20,264 bases of DNA from positions 1-20,264 of IMG/VR virus record IMGVR_UViG_3300030450_002413. One strand, given 5' to 3'. Below, piece after piece: positions 20,088 to 20,264 of this stretch. The position numbers and the translations under genes are program-made. The notes beneath the pieces were generated by a model that was not told the DNA's origin, did no database searches, and saw only the letters and a list, made by a program, of their open reading frames with translations. The DNA is from a virus. How positions within the stretch are numbered: the first letter of the stretch is position 1; each line of letters opens with the position of its first letter.

Positions 20088-20264
20088 TTAGTTAGGGTTG
20101 TTAGTTTTGTTCTGCCAGTCCTCAATATCTTCTCGGTTGTACCGAATAGTGTTATTAAGGATGACAGTCCATTTTGGGCCACTGGGGTGACCCTTGCGAG
20201 TTTTGGTTCTCCAAAGTCGCACAGTTTGAGGTTTTACACCAAGCTCTTCAGCTAATTGATCTGA
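20088..20264 (-). CDS. Excisionase/MerR-like HTH DNA-binding protein (5' partial)
   Basis: The last 58 residues are visible; the start lies beyond the right edge. LAEELGVKPQTVRLWRT forms a helix-turn-helix, KGHPSGPKW.VILNNTIRY a wing-like strand pair, and NREDIEDWQN a final helix, the layout of the HTH_17/excisionase family. These bind DNA as small regulators or recombination directionality factors. The adjacent SSB suggests a replication or early-control operon. With no integrase in view, a regulatory role is more likely than excision. Confidence 0.75.
   Translation of the reverse strand, partial: SDQLAEELGVKPQTVRLWRTKTRKGHPSGPKWTVILNNTIRYNREDIEDWQNKTNNPN

Noticed and set aside
20088-20264. 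Calling the HTH protein a true excisionase, implying a temperate phage
   Set aside because: No integrase or attachment site is in the window and the HTH fold is shared by many regulators.

Overview
The window is part of the late region of a tailed phage genome with a lambda-type, non-contractile (siphovirus) tail. It is AT-rich. The gene order runs capsid, connector, tail terminator, tail tube, frameshifted tail chaperone, tape measure, then M/L/K/I/J-like tail-tip genes and a tail fibre. No integrase, tRNA, rRNA, IS element or CRISPR array was seen. Several small proteins (a two-CxxC zinc ribbon, a proline-rich membrane-tailed protein, small membrane and signal-peptide proteins) look like families I recall from marine cyanophages. 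A Prochlorococcus/Synechococcus phage, or an uncultured marine relative, is therefore my best guess. That host call rests on memory, not on a search.

Layout. (1) 1-15042, plus strand: the late morphogenesis operon, almost without gaps. It holds the major capsid protein (5' truncated), a probable decoration protein, a basic micro-protein, connector and neck proteins, tail terminator, tail tube, tail assembly chaperone with a -1 frameshift product (slippery A AAA AAC at 4220-4226), tape measure, M-like, L-like, K-like (JAMM plus NlpC/P60), I-like and J-like tip proteins, and a fibre ending in an S74 intramolecular chaperone. Two small conserved genes follow. (2) 15043-16181, plus: a strong-looking extended -10 promoter, then three overlapping genes (small membrane protein, zinc ribbon, proline-rich protein with a C-terminal membrane segment). 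(3) 16182-16360: a 165-base gap between convergent operons, holding several nested hairpins and a terminator. (4) 18300-16347, minus: an operon of a holin-like membrane protein followed by three proteins with Sec-type signal peptides. The last has no canonical start codon next to its signal peptide. (5) 18343-18978, plus: three small genes, divergent from block 4. (6) 20264-18944, minus: an excisionase-like HTH protein (5' truncated), a small SSB, and four tiny overlapping genes.

How it works together. Block 1 builds the head-to-tail connector, tail and host-recognition tip. A related beta-rich module (SHG...FTSG...DG...TFTV pattern) is inserted or appended in four consecutive tip proteins. 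Blocks 2, 4 and 5 are accessory genes rich in membrane and exported proteins, and probably act on the host envelope (lysis, exclusion or surface change). Block 6 looks like the downstream end of a DNA-metabolism/regulation operon. The most unusual part is block 4, a counter-oriented operon of exported proteins of unknown role inside a phage genome.
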